The notes under the pieces are model-generated. The model was given only the letters and a program-made list of their open reading frames with translations. It was not told where the DNA came from and ran no database searches. 64,000 nt of DNA, from the NCBI GenBank assembly GCA_963794605.1, contig CAWCEN010000002.1, positions 868,001-932,000 on the forward strand. The letters are read 5' to 3'. Positions 50,942 through 60,826 of this stretch are shown here, one piece after another. The position numbers and the translations under genes were made by a program. Each line of letters opens with the position of its first letter. Position 1 is the stretch's first letter. This stretch comes from VAXT01 sp963794605. GTDB lineage: Bacteria; Actinomycetota; Thermoleophilia; Gaiellales; Gaiellaceae.

Positions 50942-52117
50942 CTAGTTGGAGGCGAGGCCTTCCTGACCGACAGGAAGGCCGGTGACGGAGCCGACCGAGG
51001 TCAGCGAGCCGTCGTCGTTGATCTGGAAGCCGTCGATCGTGCCGGCGGTGCCGGTCTGCGTGTACAGATACCGGCCCGAGACGGTCATGTCGATCGGCCC
51101 CAGGTTGGTCGTCGCCGCCACGGCGGCGAGCAGTGACGGTGTGCCGTCACTCGCGACCGTGAACGAGCTGAGGTTGTTGCTGGCCGTGTTCGAGACGTAG
51201 TAGAAGCCGCCGGCACGGACGATCCAGCACAGCGCCATCTGCCCGTCGGTCGCCGAGCGTGGTTCGGACAGCGTTCCGTCTCCACCGATGGCGTACGTCG
51301 TCAGCGAGCTCGCGCCCGCCTCGCCGTCGGCCAGCCTGCCCTGCGGCGTGAATGTGAAGGCAAACGGAACCGGGGTCGCCGAGTTATTCACGACCGGCGT
51401 CGTCGAGAGCGTGCCGTCGCGCCGCACGCGGAAGACGACGATGTGGCTGTCGCTGGCTTTCGTCGTGACGATCAGCTTGCGCCCGTTCGGCGTGAAGCCG
51501 ACCTGGCCCGGGGACGTCAGGAAGTCCGGCGGGCTCCCGTTCGCGAGCCCGAGCGATCTCGCCGAGCCGGCGATCGGGCGCAGGTGATGGCCGCGGATCC
51601 AGAACCCCTGCAGGATCCCGGTCCCGCCCGAGTTGAGCACGTAGACGAGGCGGCCGTGCGCCGCGATGCTCGCCGGGAACTGTCCGCCCGACGCCACGAC
51701 CTTCCGGCCCTGGAGGCGATCGTGGTGGACCTTGAACGTCGTCACGGTGTTGCTGCCTGCATTGACCGCGATCAGAGTCGAGTGGCCGCGGTCGTACACG
51801 AGCGAGCCCTGCGAGGCGAGGCGGTCGGACTCGGTGCCCGGCGCCGCGGCGCCGCCGTTGCCGCCCGTCGCGAACGCGCCCGCCTGCGAGAGCGTCCCGT
51901 CGCTGGCACGGTTGAAGACGAGGATCCGGTTTCCGTTCAGCTCGTTCGTCTGAGACCAGACGATAGATCCACTCTTCCCGTTCTTGTGCCCGTGTCCGTT
52001 CCCGTGGCCGTGCCCATTGCCATGTCCGTGCCCGTGTCCGCGGTCGGAATAGGCGGACTGGGCGCCGGCGAGCGCAACGATTGCGGTCACGAACGCGAGC
52101 AGTGCTACATGTCTCAT
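50942..52117 (-). CDS. Secreted lactonase/YVTN-type beta-propeller with His-Gly linker
   Basis: The 391-residue protein begins at ATG 52117 behind GGGAGGA. A signal peptide ends near 'SAYSDRG', followed by a 20-residue stretch made almost only of Gly, His and Asn. Seven-bladed propeller sequence follows ('NRILVFNRASDGTLSQAGAF', 'NAGSNTVTTFKVHHDRL', 'PGQVGFTPNGRKLIVTTKAS', 'VSGRYLYTQTGTAGTIDGFQ') resembling the 6-phosphogluconolactonase/YVTN fold. Enzymatic activity is not implied. The His-rich stretch could bind zinc, copper or nickel. It lies downstream, on the same strand, of the ZIP and copper oxidase genes. Confidence 0.8.
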   Translation of the reverse strand: MRHVALLAFVTAIVALAGAQSAYSDRGHGHGHGNGHGHGNGHGHKNGKSGSIVWSQTNELNGNRILVFNRASDGTLSQAGAFATGGNGGAAAPGTESDRLASQGSLVYDRGHSTLIAVNAGSNTVTTFKVHHDRLQGRKVVASGGQFPASIAAHGRLVYVLNSGGTGILQGFWIRGHHLRPIAGSARSLGLANGSPPDFLTSPGQVGFTPNGRKLIVTTKASDSHIVVFRVRRDGTLSTTPVVNNSATPVPFAFTFTPQGRLADGEAGASSLTTYAIGGDGTLSEPRSATDGQMALCWIVRAGGFYYVSNTASNNLSSFTVASDGTPSLLAAVAATTNLGPIDMTVSGRYLYTQTGTAGTIDGFQINDDGSLTSVGSVTGLPVGQEGLASN

Positions 52118-52211
52118 CGTTCCTCCCTTCGTGTGCATCACGGGGAGAGGGTGCCCGCGGCCGGGCGGCAAGAGTCGTGTTTCGGGCCGTTTTACGACTC
52201 TTGTAAGAAAC

Positions 52212-52246
52212 GAGCCCCGACGCTTACGGCCTAAGCGCCGGGGCTC
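52212..52246 (-). terminator. Terminator after the ZIP transporter gene
   Basis: GAGCCCCG (52212-52219) and CGCTTA (52221-52226) pair with TAAGCG (52232-52237) and CGGGGCTC (52239-52246), with one A-C mismatch. It separates the ZIP gene from the lactonase-like gene. Confidence 0.75.
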
Positions 52247-52303
52247 TCATGACCGCACAAACCGGTCAGCCTGCTGATCGGCAGACGCCGGCCTTCGCTT
52301 TAG

Positions 52304-53494
52304 TCAGATCAGGAGGCCGGTCACGTACATGATCGCGATCCCGGCGAGGAAGCCGCCCAGGACGTAGCTCGACGAGAGGCCACCGGGCGCCTTGCGCGCG
52401 ACGTAGCGGCCGACCTCGACCACGACCTCGAGCGCCGCGCCCGCCGCGCCGGCGAAGAAGAGCACTCCGAGGACGTCGCTCGTCACGAACCCGCCGATCC
52501 AGGCGCCGGGAATCGCCGGCGCGCCAGCGATCAAAGCCAGCGCCGTCAGGCGGCCGAACGAGACCTGGCCTCGCTCGGCGATCGGGGCCGCAATGCCGAG
52601 GCCCTCGGTGACGTTGTGCACCATGAAGCCGACGATGAAGAACGTCCCAAGCGCGAGCTCGCCGATCGCAAACGACGTGCCGATCGCGAGGCCCTCTCCG
52701 AGGTTGTGCAGGCCGATGCCGACGGCGACGAGCGTCGCCAGCGCAAGCCCGCCGGCGGCGCCCTCGCCCCCGGAGAGTCGCCGCGAGATGAACGTGAGCA
52801 GCACATACGTGGAGACGACGCCGAGCAGGACGATGCCGAGCCCGCCGACTCCGCTCGGCAGCGCGGCCTGCAGCTCGAACGCTTCTGTCAGCGCCTCGAG
52901 CGCGAGGAACGTGAGCAGCCCGGCGGTGAGCGCCATGAACGCTGCGAGCCAGTTCGGGCTCGCGCGCCGAAGCGACGGCAGCCAGGCGAGGCCGAGCGCG
53001 ATCGGCAGCACGCCGACGAGCAGGCCGATCAGGGCGTAGCCGAGGAACCCGCGCGCCGAGGCCTGCGGCGTCTCGAACGCAGCCGCGACGTCGTGGGTCG
53101 TCTGGATCCCGGTCGAGCTCGTCACGCCGACGCTCAGCGGCTCGCCGTCGACCCAGTCGTATGGGACGACGATCGTCGCCGAGCGCAGCCGGCCGAGCGT
53201 CTGGTCGCCGTCGACCGAGAACGGGAGGATCGCGTCGTCCACGGTCACGGACGCGATCGTGATCGACTCGCGCTGCGGGTTCGTGACGCGGACCTTGATC
53301 TCGCCGGGCCGGAACTCGACGCGCCGCACGTCGAGCTCGTCGCGCGGCGGCGCGCTCTGGCCGACGAGCTCGAGCAGCGAGCCGCCCGTCGAGACGAAGA
53401 GCGCGACGGCGCCGACGAGCGCCGCGATCGGCACAAGCGCCCACAGCCGCCAGTGCGCGCCGCCGAACCTCGCTGCGAACGACCCAGACTCCAT
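52304..53494 (-). CDS. ZIP-family divalent metal transporter with N-terminal extracytoplasmic domain
   Basis: The 396-residue protein carries a ZIP permease in its last 260 residues, with metal-binding helices IV and V seen as 'VAVGIGLHNLGEGLAIGTSF' and 'GFMVHNVTEGLGI'. Unlike plain bacterial ZIPs, it begins with a membrane helix (about 17-37) and a beta-rich domain of about 95 residues ('FRPGEIKVRVTNPQRESITI', 'RSATIVVPYDWVDGEPLSVG') that would face outside. ZIPs move Zn, Fe or Mn into the cytoplasm or, in some, out of it. Its start overlaps the stop of the multicopper oxidase (TGATG), so the two are coupled. Confidence 0.85.
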   Translation of the reverse strand: MESGSFAARFGGAHWRLWALVPIAALVGAVALFVSTGGSLLELVGQSAPPRDELDVRRVEFRPGEIKVRVTNPQRESITIASVTVDDAILPFSVDGDQTLGRLRSATIVVPYDWVDGEPLSVGVTSSTGIQTTHDVAAAFETPQASARGFLGYALIGLLVGVLPIALGLAWLPSLRRASPNWLAAFMALTAGLLTFLALEALTEAFELQAALPSGVGGLGIVLLGVVSTYVLLTFISRRLSGGEGAAGGLALATLVAVGIGLHNLGEGLAIGTSFAIGELALGTFFIVGFMVHNVTEGLGIAAPIAERGQVSFGRLTALALIAGAPAIPGAWIGGFVTSDVLGVLFFAGAAGAALEVVVEVGRYVARKAPGGLSSSYVLGGFLAGIAIMYVTGLLI

Positions 53495-54492
53495 CAGTCA
53501 CTGACCTCGAAGAAGCCCATCCAGCCGAGCTCGGCGAACTCGCTCTGGTGCGCGTGGAACATGAAGACCCCGGTGTTGTGGAACTCGATCTCGAGGATCC
53601 CGCGCTCGCCCTGGCAGAGCATCACCGTGTCCGTGTACTCGAAGTGGTCGGTCGAGCCGGTCGGGTAGTAGCGGAAGAACTCGCCGTGCAGGTGGAGCGA
53701 GTTGATCAGGTCGAACTCGGTCAGGTTCGCGAGGTAGACCCGGACGAGCTCGCCTTTCTTGACCTTGATCGGGTACTTCGCGTAGTAGAACGCGCGGCCG
53801 TTGACGGTGTAGAAGTTGTTCTCCCCGTCGCCGTCCGTGTCGTAGCCGTTCATCACCATCACGAGCTCGCGCGCCGGCGGTCGAGGCTCCTTCGGGTCGA
53901 TGATGAACGCGCCGTAGAGGCCCTTGTGGATGTGCTTCTTGAGCGGCGTCGCGTGGCAGTGGTAGAGCTGCATGCCGTACGGCCGCGCGCGGAACTCGTA
54001 CGTGAACGTGTCGCCGGGAAGCACGGTCTCGAAGACGCCGTCCATGTCGCTCGGGTGGATGCCGTGGAAGTGGATCGTGTGCGGATGCGAGCCCTGGTTC
54101 GACAAGTGGACGCGCAGGAGGTCGTCCTCGGTGGCGCGGATGATCGGGCCCGGGACCGTGCCGTTGTACGTCCAGGCTTCGAAGAACACGCCCTGGGCGA
54201 CCTCGAGCTTCTGGTCGGTCGCAGTCAGGTTGTACTCGCGGACGCGGCCCGGCTCGTGGGGCAGGGCCGGCGGTGGGATCAGGGCGGCGTCCTGCGCGTG
54301 CGGCCCGCCCGGGGCCGGCACTTCGGGGCCGATCATCGCCGCGTGCCCGAGGTTCGGCCGCTCGTGACCGAGATGCGTGGCCGAGCTCTCTCCGTGGGCC
54401 GCGCTCGGCCAGGCGAGCTTCGCCAGGGGAGCGGCGGCGACCAGGGGGATCGAGCCGGCGAGGACCTGCTTGCGCGTCAGATTTTTAGCCAC
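53494..54492 (-). CDS. Two-domain multicopper oxidase, exported
   Basis: The 332-residue protein has a Tat-like signal ('LTRKQVLAGSIPLVAA') and two cupredoxin domains. Copper ligands are H141-x-H143 ('IHFHGIH'), H178/H180 ('LYHCHATP'), H267/H269 ('SLHLHGEFF') and H313/H315 ('MFHAHQSEFAELG'). The mature N-terminus is His-rich. Enzymes of this kind oxidise metal ions (Mn, Fe, Cu) or small substrates with oxygen outside the cell. The start is GTG 54492. It heads a two-gene unit with the ZIP transporter and is divergent from the metalloregulator, suggesting metal oxidation linked to uptake. Confidence 0.88.
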   Translation of the reverse strand: MAKNLTRKQVLAGSIPLVAAAPLAKLAWPSAAHGESSATHLGHERPNLGHAAMIGPEVPAPGGPHAQDAALIPPPALPHEPGRVREYNLTATDQKLEVAQGVFFEAWTYNGTVPGPIIRATEDDLLRVHLSNQGSHPHTIHFHGIHPSDMDGVFETVLPGDTFTYEFRARPYGMQLYHCHATPLKKHIHKGLYGAFIIDPKEPRPPARELVMVMNGYDTDGDGENNFYTVNGRAFYYAKYPIKVKKGELVRVYLANLTEFDLINSLHLHGEFFRYYPTGSTDHFEYTDTVMLCQGERGILEIEFHNTGVFMFHAHQSEFAELGWMGFFEVSD

Positions 54493-54500
54493 GTCGAACT

Positions 54501-54511
54501 TCTAAGTTAGA
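54501..54511. promoter_or_regulatory. Palindrome in the divergent metal-locus promoter
   Basis: TCTAA-G-TTAGA is a perfect 11-base inverted repeat centred in the short gap between the oxidase and regulator genes. TATACT on the minus strand (54516-54511) next to it is a good -10 for the oxidase gene. Likely the DtxR/MntR-type operator. Confidence 0.5.
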
Positions 54512-54520
54512 GTATAAGTG

Positions 54521-55173
54521 ATGATTCGCGATCTGACAGACGCGATGCAGGACTACGTGAAGGAGATCTACAAGCTCCGGCTCGAAGGCCAGCCTGCGAC
54601 GACGTCGGCGATCGCGATGCGCATGGGCGTGCGCCCGCCCTCGGTGACGGCGATGCTGAAGCGTCTCTCAGCGCTCGGCCTGGCCGAGCATGCGCCGTAC
54701 CGCGGAGTCGAGCTGACTCCGGCCGGGGACCGCGTGGCGCTCGAGGTGATCCGGCATCACCGGCTGCTCGAGATGTACCTCGCGCAGGCGCTCGGGCTCA
54801 GCCTCGACGAGGTGCACTCCGAGGCCGACCGGCTCGAGCACGCGCTGTCCGAAGAGCTCGAGGCGCGGATCGACCGCTCGCTCGGCTATCCGACGCACGA
54901 CCCGCACGGCGATCCGATCCCCGATGCGGAGCTCCGCCTCGACCGGAAGCGGCTGCGGACGCTGGCCAGCCTCGAGCCGGGTGACGAGGCCACGATCCAG
55001 CGCGTCCCGGACGGCGACGACGAGCTGCTGCGCTACCTGTCGAAGCTCGCGCTCGTCCCCGGCAAGAAGGTCAAGCTGCGCGCTGCCGAGCCGTTCGGCG
55101 GTCCGCTCACGGTGCGCGTGGGGAAGGCGGAGCACGCCATCTCGCGCGAGCTCGCGGGCGGCATCGGCGTGAC

Positions 55174-55177
<4 letters not shown>
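54521..55177 (+). CDS. DtxR/MntR-family metal-dependent transcriptional regulator
   Basis: The 218-residue protein has an N-terminal winged helix ('MQDYVKEIYKLRLEGQPATT', 'MGVRPPSVTAMLKRLSALGL'). The metal-binding/dimerisation domain follows ('HHRLLEMYLAQALGLSLDEV', 'EADRLEHALSEELEARIDRS', 'HDPHGDPIP'). The C-terminal FeoA/SH3-like domain has 'VPGKKVKLRAAEPFGGPLTV'. It senses Mn or Fe and controls transport. ATG 54521 or GTG 54518; there is no ribosome-binding site, so the transcript may be leaderless. It overlaps the start of the Nramp gene by four bases. Confidence 0.9.
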
Positions 55178-56508
<1,331 letters not shown>

Positions 56509-56520
56509 AAGACCTAAACC

Positions 56521-56538
56521 CGGCGCGCTCTCGCGCCG
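56521..56538 (+). terminator. Hairpin after the Nramp gene
   Basis: CGGCGCG (56521-56527) pairs with CGCGCCG (56532-56538) over CTCT, followed by ATTAGAG. Confidence 0.5.
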
Positions 56539-56550
56539 ATTAGAGCTTTC

Positions 56551-57708
56551 GTGACTTCTGACAGGCCCATCCGAAGCCGCTCGATCCTGGCCGTCCTGGT
56601 GCTCACCGGAGTCGTGGCGGCCACCGCCGGCGGAACGGCCAATGCCGGCTCCCAGGCGGCCAACGGACGGATCGCGTATGTCAGCGACGCCGCCTGCCGC
56701 TTCGATCCGACGGAGAAGAACGAGGACATCTTCTCGATGGCTCCCGACGGGTCGGGCAAGGTCGATCTGACGAGGAACGCGAATCCCGACGGCGGCCCGG
56801 CGTGGTCGGCCGACGGCACGAAGCTCGCTTTCACGCGGCCCGGCAAGGCCAATAACGACGACGTCTTCGTGATGAACTCGAATGGCAAGGCCCAGCGGAA
56901 CGTGACCAAGACGTCGCCCGACGACGCGAATCCCGACTGGACTCCGGACGGGTCGAAGATCACGTACGACGTCAGCGGTACACAGGTCTTCGCGGCCAAT
57001 CCCGACGGGACCGGAATGACCCGGCTCATCCCCGGCGGCTTCGAGGCCTCCTGGGCGTCGACCGGCAAGGTCGCCTACTCGGCGACGGTCGAGCCGTCCA
57101 ACTCGGAGCTCTTCGTCGCGAACGCCGACGGCAGCGGCGCGCAGAACGTGACGAACGCGCCCGGCTACGACGACGACTCGGCCGTGTGGTCGCCCGACGG
57201 CACGAAGATCGCGTTCGTGCGCTTCTACGGCGGCGCGGGCGAGATCTTCGTCATGAACGCCGACGGCAGTGGCCAGGCGGATCTGACGAACGACCCCGCG
57301 AGCGACCTCGATCCGACCTGGTCGCCGGACGGCTCGAAGATCGCGTTCACGACGAACCGCGGGCCGACGGGCGACAACGAGATCTACGTGATGAACGCCG
57401 ACGGGAGCAATCCGGTCGACCTCACGAACAGCCCCGCCAACGAGTCCGACCCCGACTGGCAGCCAGTGCCCGGCACGCCGCCGGCCGCTCCGGGCCCCGC
57501 TCGGCTCTGCCGGATCCCGAACCTGCTCGGGCAGAAGCTTTCCCCGGCGCGCACGAAGGTCCGCAAGGCGGGCTGCGTCACCGGCACGGTCCGGTACGCA
57601 CGCTCGAAGCGGCCGCGCGGGCGCGTCGTCCGCCAGACACCGCGCAAAGGCCTGCGCCTGTGTCTCGGCGTCCGCGTGAACGTCGTGGTCAGCCGCGGCC
57701 TTCCCTAA
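56551..57708 (+). CDS. Secreted TolB/PD40-type beta-propeller with C-terminal PASTA domain
   Basis: The 385-residue protein has a signal peptide (ending about residue 32) and six WD40-like/PD40 blades each with a 'WSPDGTKIAF' type signature ('GPAWSADGTKLAFTRPG', 'DPTWSPDGSKIAFTTNRG') and 'VMNADGSG' loops, as in TolB and related actinobacterial proteins. The last 70 residues ('RIPNLLGQKLSPARTKVRKA', then 'RGRVVRQTPRKGLRL') form a PASTA domain, which usually binds peptidoglycan or muropeptides. The start is GTG 56551 without an obvious ribosome-binding site. Likely cell-wall located. Confidence 0.85.
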   Translation: MTSDRPIRSRSILAVLVLTGVVAATAGGTANAGSQAANGRIAYVSDAACRFDPTEKNEDIFSMAPDGSGKVDLTRNANPDGGPAWSADGTKLAFTRPGKANNDDVFVMNSNGKAQRNVTKTSPDDANPDWTPDGSKITYDVSGTQVFAANPDGTGMTRLIPGGFEASWASTGKVAYSATVEPSNSELFVANADGSGAQNVTNAPGYDDDSAVWSPDGTKIAFVRFYGGAGEIFVMNADGSGQADLTNDPASDLDPTWSPDGSKIAFTTNRGPTGDNEIYVMNADGSNPVDLTNSPANESDPDWQPVPGTPPAAPGPARLCRIPNLLGQKLSPARTKVRKAGCVTGTVRYARSKRPRGRVVRQTPRKGLRLCLGVRVNVVVSRGLP

Positions 57709-57741
57709 GAACGTCACCGCCTTCACCTAGCATTCCTCGTC

Positions 57742-59817
57742 GTGCGGAGGACCTGGCTTGCGGTTGCGCTCGTCCTCCTGCTCGGAGGTAACGGCGCCTC
57801 GGCTCAGTCGTCGAGCGGCTGGCTCGTCTACGGGAACGATCTCGCGCGAAGCTCGGCGACAGACATCTCGCTGTCGCCGCCGTCGGTGCGGCCCGCGTGG
57901 TACACGCCGATCTCGGGGCGGGTCAGCGCCCAGGCGCTCGTCGCGCAAGACGTGCCGGGCCCGGGGCAGCGGACGGTCTACGTGGCGACGTCGAAGGGCG
58001 TTCTCTACGCGCTCGCCGAGAACGGCTACGTGCGCTGGCGGGTCGAGCTCGGGCAACTCGAGCGCGTCTGCCAGCAGATCGACGGCTACGGGGTGACGGG
58101 CACGCCTACGATCGACCTCGGCACGCATGCGATCTACGTCGCGGACGCCTTCGGGCGGATCCATGCGCTCGACCTCACGACGGGAGCCGAGCGGCCCGGC
58201 TGGCCGGTCACCGCCTACACCGACTTCCGGCGCGAGCTCGTCTGGGGCGCATTGACGGCGGTTGACGGCTCCCTCTACTTCGGAACGGGCTCGTACTGCG
58301 ACCGCAAGATGGTCGCGAAAGTCTTCCGTGTCGACATCGCGACACGCGGCGTCTCGCAGTGGGAAGTGGTGCCGAAGCGCCTCGGCGGCGGCGGCGGCGT
58401 GTGGGGGTGGGGCGGGCTGGCTTACAGCGCGGCGCGCGACTCGCTGTACGCGGTCACCGGGAACGCGTTCGAGGGTGGCACGAACCGTGGCAAGCGCTTC
58501 CGCGAGTACGCCGGATACGGAGAGCGGATCGTGGAGCTCGGCCCCGACCTGCGAGTGCGCGGCTCGAACCACCCGCGTGACATCCACCAAGTCAACGACC
58601 TCGATTTCGTCGGATCGCCGGTCCTCTTCCAGCACGCCTCGTGCGGCGAGCTCGCGGCCGCCCTGAACAAGAACGGCTTCCTCTACCTGTGGCTGACGCG
58701 ACGTCTCGCCGCGGGGCCGATCTCGAAGCTCCGGCTCTCTAATCCGACGCTCGCCGCCCCGCTGCTCTCGCAGGCGGCCTACTCGCCGCTGACCCGCGCG
58801 CTGTACGTCTCGACGCCGAGCCGGCTCGTCCGCGTGAACGTCAACGGCAAGTGCCGCACGCGCATCGCCTGGAGCCGGAAGGTCGGCAGCGGCCTCTTCA
58901 ACGGCTCGCCGACGATTGCCGGCGACACGGTCTGGCTCGTCGAGAACGCGAATGCAGGCTCGTGGCTCGTCGCGTTTCGGGCGACGACGGGCCAGCTCCG
59001 CTACGAAGCGCGTCTGGCGGGACCGGCCTACGTGGCGCCGACCGTCGCCGGAGATCGGATCTACGTCCCGACCTACACCGGCGGAGTGCAGGGCTTCGCC
59101 CTCGGCTCGGTGCTCGGCAGGCACTCGGGCGGGAGCGGCAGCAGCCTGAACGAGTATCGGAGCTTCGCCGACGCGATGCACGGCTGGGCGAGCCGCGAGG
59201 ACGGCGTGTACTCGACCGACGACGGCGGCGTGACGTGGCACCCGGTGTATCCACGCAGCGCCCTGCGCGTCGCACGCGTTTCGGCCTCGAGCGGCATGAT
59301 CGCCGTCGGCGACCGGATCTCGAAATGCGGGTGCCGTCAGGTTCGGCTCTGGACGGCCGACGGCGGCGGCACATGGACGCGGACGGCGAACGCGGTCGGC
59401 TCAGGGTTCGCGGCCGCGGCCGGGACGCTCTGGTGGTGGCGCGGCGCGAGCCTCTACCGGGCGGTGTCCTGGCCACCCGGGCCCCGCGGCCCGAAAGGGG
59501 TGCGCGTCGCGAGGGGGAAGGGCGCGATCGTCGACGTGCAACCCGTTCCAGGCGGAGCGGCCGCCCTGGTCAGCCGCCGCGTTGGCGGGTTCGGCCTCGA
59601 CCGCGCTCCTCTGCTGCGCATCGTCCAGAACGGAGCGCGGCGCAACCGCGCCTTGCCGCGGGTCGGCGGCGACGTGCTCGTGCGCTCGTTGGAGGTGAAC
59701 TGGCCGTCGATCGCGGTCCACGGCTTCGACGTAACCGCCTTCACGCGACACGAGGAAGGCTCGGTGCTCTGGCGTTCGGCCGACGGCGGAGCAACCTGGA
59801 GCGTCTCGAGGAGGTAG
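57742..59817 (+). CDS. Secreted PQQ-type propeller fused to BNR-repeat domain
   Basis: The 691-residue protein has a signal peptide (residues 4-22). A PQQ-like quinoprotein propeller follows (about 25-455: 'TVYVATSKGVLYALAENGYV', 'TGTPTIDLGTHAIYVADAFG', 'YSPLTRALYVSTPSRLVRVN'). The C-terminal part has sialidase/BNR or Ycf48-like 'Asp-box' repeats ('YSTDDGGVTWHPVY', 'WTADGGGTWTRT', 'WRSADGGATWSVS'). No cofactor ligands could be identified, so a structural or binding role is as likely as a dehydrogenase. It begins with GTG 57742, 33 bases after the PASTA-propeller gene. Confidence 0.75.
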   Translation: MRRTWLAVALVLLLGGNGASAQSSSGWLVYGNDLARSSATDISLSPPSVRPAWYTPISGRVSAQALVAQDVPGPGQRTVYVATSKGVLYALAENGYVRWRVELGQLERVCQQIDGYGVTGTPTIDLGTHAIYVADAFGRIHALDLTTGAERPGWPVTAYTDFRRELVWGALTAVDGSLYFGTGSYCDRKMVAKVFRVDIATRGVSQWEVVPKRLGGGGGVWGWGGLAYSAARDSLYAVTGNAFEGGTNRGKRFREYAGYGERIVELGPDLRVRGSNHPRDIHQVNDLDFVGSPVLFQHASCGELAAALNKNGFLYLWLTRRLAAGPISKLRLSNPTLAAPLLSQAAYSPLTRALYVSTPSRLVRVNVNGKCRTRIAWSRKVGSGLFNGSPTIAGDTVWLVENANAGSWLVAFRATTGQLRYEARLAGPAYVAPTVAGDRIYVPTYTGGVQGFALGSVLGRHSGGSGSSLNEYRSFADAMHGWASREDGVYSTDDGGVTWHPVYPRSALRVARVSASSGMIAVGDRISKCGCRQVRLWTADGGGTWTRTANAVGSGFAAAAGTLWWWRGASLYRAVSWPPGPRGPKGVRVARGKGAIVDVQPVPGGAAALVSRRVGGFGLDRAPLLRIVQNGARRNRALPRVGGDVLVRSLEVNWPSIAVHGFDVTAFTRHEEGSVLWRSADGGATWSVSRR

Positions 59818-59844
59818 GAAAGGGCGGCCGGGAGCCGCCCTTTC
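59818..59844. terminator. Bidirectional terminator
   Basis: GAAAGGGCGGC (59818-59828) pairs perfectly with GCCGCCCTTTC (59834-59844) over five bases, between the convergent propeller and MarR genes; T runs exist on both strands. Confidence 0.85.
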
Positions 59845-59859
59845 CTGCGCGGGGTCTGT

Positions 59860-60267
59860 TCAGCCGTCGAGCTTCGTGACGGCCTCGTGGAGCGCGCGGC
59901 GCTCGTGGGCCAGCGCCCGGAACGCCTCCGCGAAGCGCCGATCGCCCTCTCTCGTGAGCCGGACGTAGACGACGCGGCCGTCGTCAGGCGACGCGCCGCG
60001 GCTGACGAACCCTGCCTGCACGGCGCGGTCGACGAGCTCCGTGACCGTGCTCTGCGCCAGGTGTAGCCGCTTCCCGAGCTCGGAGATCGTCGCCCGTTCA
60101 GTTCCGTCCTCGGCGCCCTTGACGAGGAGCAGCAGCAGGTACCGCTGAGGCGTGAGGCCCGACTTCCTGGCCGCCCGCTCGGATTGGCGGACGAACCCGC
60201 GCAGCGCGACGCGGAAGGCGGCAGCCTGCTGGACGTCGGAGAGCTGGTCGGTGGATGCGCTCGGCAC
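59860..60267 (-). CDS. MarR-family transcriptional regulator
   Basis: The 135-residue winged-helix protein has 'LTPQRYLLLLLVKGAEDG', the recognition region 'TISELGKRLHLAQSTVTELV' and the wing 'GASPDDGRVVYVRLTREGDR'. It is a dimeric repressor or activator responding to small phenolic or lipophilic ligands, typically. Start ATG 60267. The next upstream region is non-coding, so its target is not evident; it may regulate itself. Confidence 0.9.
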   Translation of the reverse strand: MPSASTDQLSDVQQAAAFRVALRGFVRQSERAARKSGLTPQRYLLLLLVKGAEDGTERATISELGKRLHLAQSTVTELVDRAVQAGFVSRGASPDDGRVVYVRLTREGDRRFAEAFRALAHERRALHEAVTKLDG

Positions 60268-60489
60268 AGCGGAAGAGTATCGCGATACGAAAGGAATGGG
60301 CCAACTGGGCGAGAGCGCCCTTGGAGATCACTCCGATCTGCCGTCGGAGCCGGGCTTTGCCCGGCGGGAGGCTCACAAGCGCAAAGACCGCTGGAAGCAC
60401 GACCCCAACCGGCGGCTCCTGAAGCGCTCGAGCCGAGCAGGCGCTCTGAAGGAGGGGGCACGTGGGGGAACCAGGGGTTCCCCCACGAT
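60268..60489. other. Intergenic region with several hairpins
   Basis: Upstream of the MarR gene I see CTCCGA/TCGGAG and CCGGGC-TTT-GCCCGG stems and no convincing gene. A basic 65-codon plus-strand frame from ATG 60296 lacks a spaced ribosome-binding site. Confidence 0.35.
60461..60487 (-). terminator. Terminator of the small hypothetical gene
   Basis: CGTGGGGGAACC (60461-60472) pairs perfectly with GGTTCCCCCACG (60476-60487) over AGG, just after the stop at 60490 on the minus strand. Confidence 0.75.
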
Positions 60490-60693
60490 CTAGCGGTCTT
60501 GCTGCTTCTGCTCGAGCTTGATGAACTCGAGGTCGTCTTTCGTGACGACGAGGCTCGGGCCGACGGTGCCGATGCCGTTCGACTTGAGCTGGTTCATCGC
60601 GTCTTCGAGCGCCCTGCGCGCGTCGTCTTCGTTCTCGGCGACGTCGGCGCGGGTCGTCGAGCCGGAGCGGAATCTCACGTAGGCCTGCCACAT
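60490..60693 (-). CDS. Small conserved-looking hypothetical protein
   Basis: The 67-residue protein ('MWQAYVRFRSGSTTRADVAE', then an alpha helix 'DDARRALEDAMNQLKSNGIG') is acidic with a beta-alpha-beta-like pattern. It has regular codon use, an ATG start and a terminator directly after. No family recognised. The REP-like pair lies upstream of its start. Confidence 0.6.
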   Translation of the reverse strand: MWQAYVRFRSGSTTRADVAENEDDARRALEDAMNQLKSNGIGTVGPSLVVTKDDLEFIKLEQKQQDR

Positions 60694-60731
60694 GGTCGCG
60701 GGATCGTACCGGAGATCCCGCGACGTTTCCT

Positions 60732-60799
60732 AGTGCCCGGCACTGGGACGCGTCTCGAGGGGACCCGCTTGCCTCGGACAGGTCCCAGTGCCTGGCACT
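60732..60799. repeat. Second REP-like inverted pair
   Basis: AGTGCCCGGCACTGGGAC (60732-60749) and GTCCCAGTGCCTGGCACT (60782-60799) are inverted copies with one mismatch. Each contains the small palindrome AGTGCC-GGCACT. The sequence differs from the 8353 element, so it is a different REP class of the same type. Confidence 0.6.
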
Positions 60800-60826
60800 T
60801 GGACGTGTCCCGCAGTGTCGTGCTGG

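Noticed and set aside
60296..60493. Basic plus-strand ORF of 65 codons upstream of the MarR gene
   Set aside because: The GAAAGGA lies too close to the ATG, the product is low complexity, and the region is better explained by hairpins and the terminator of the neighbouring gene.
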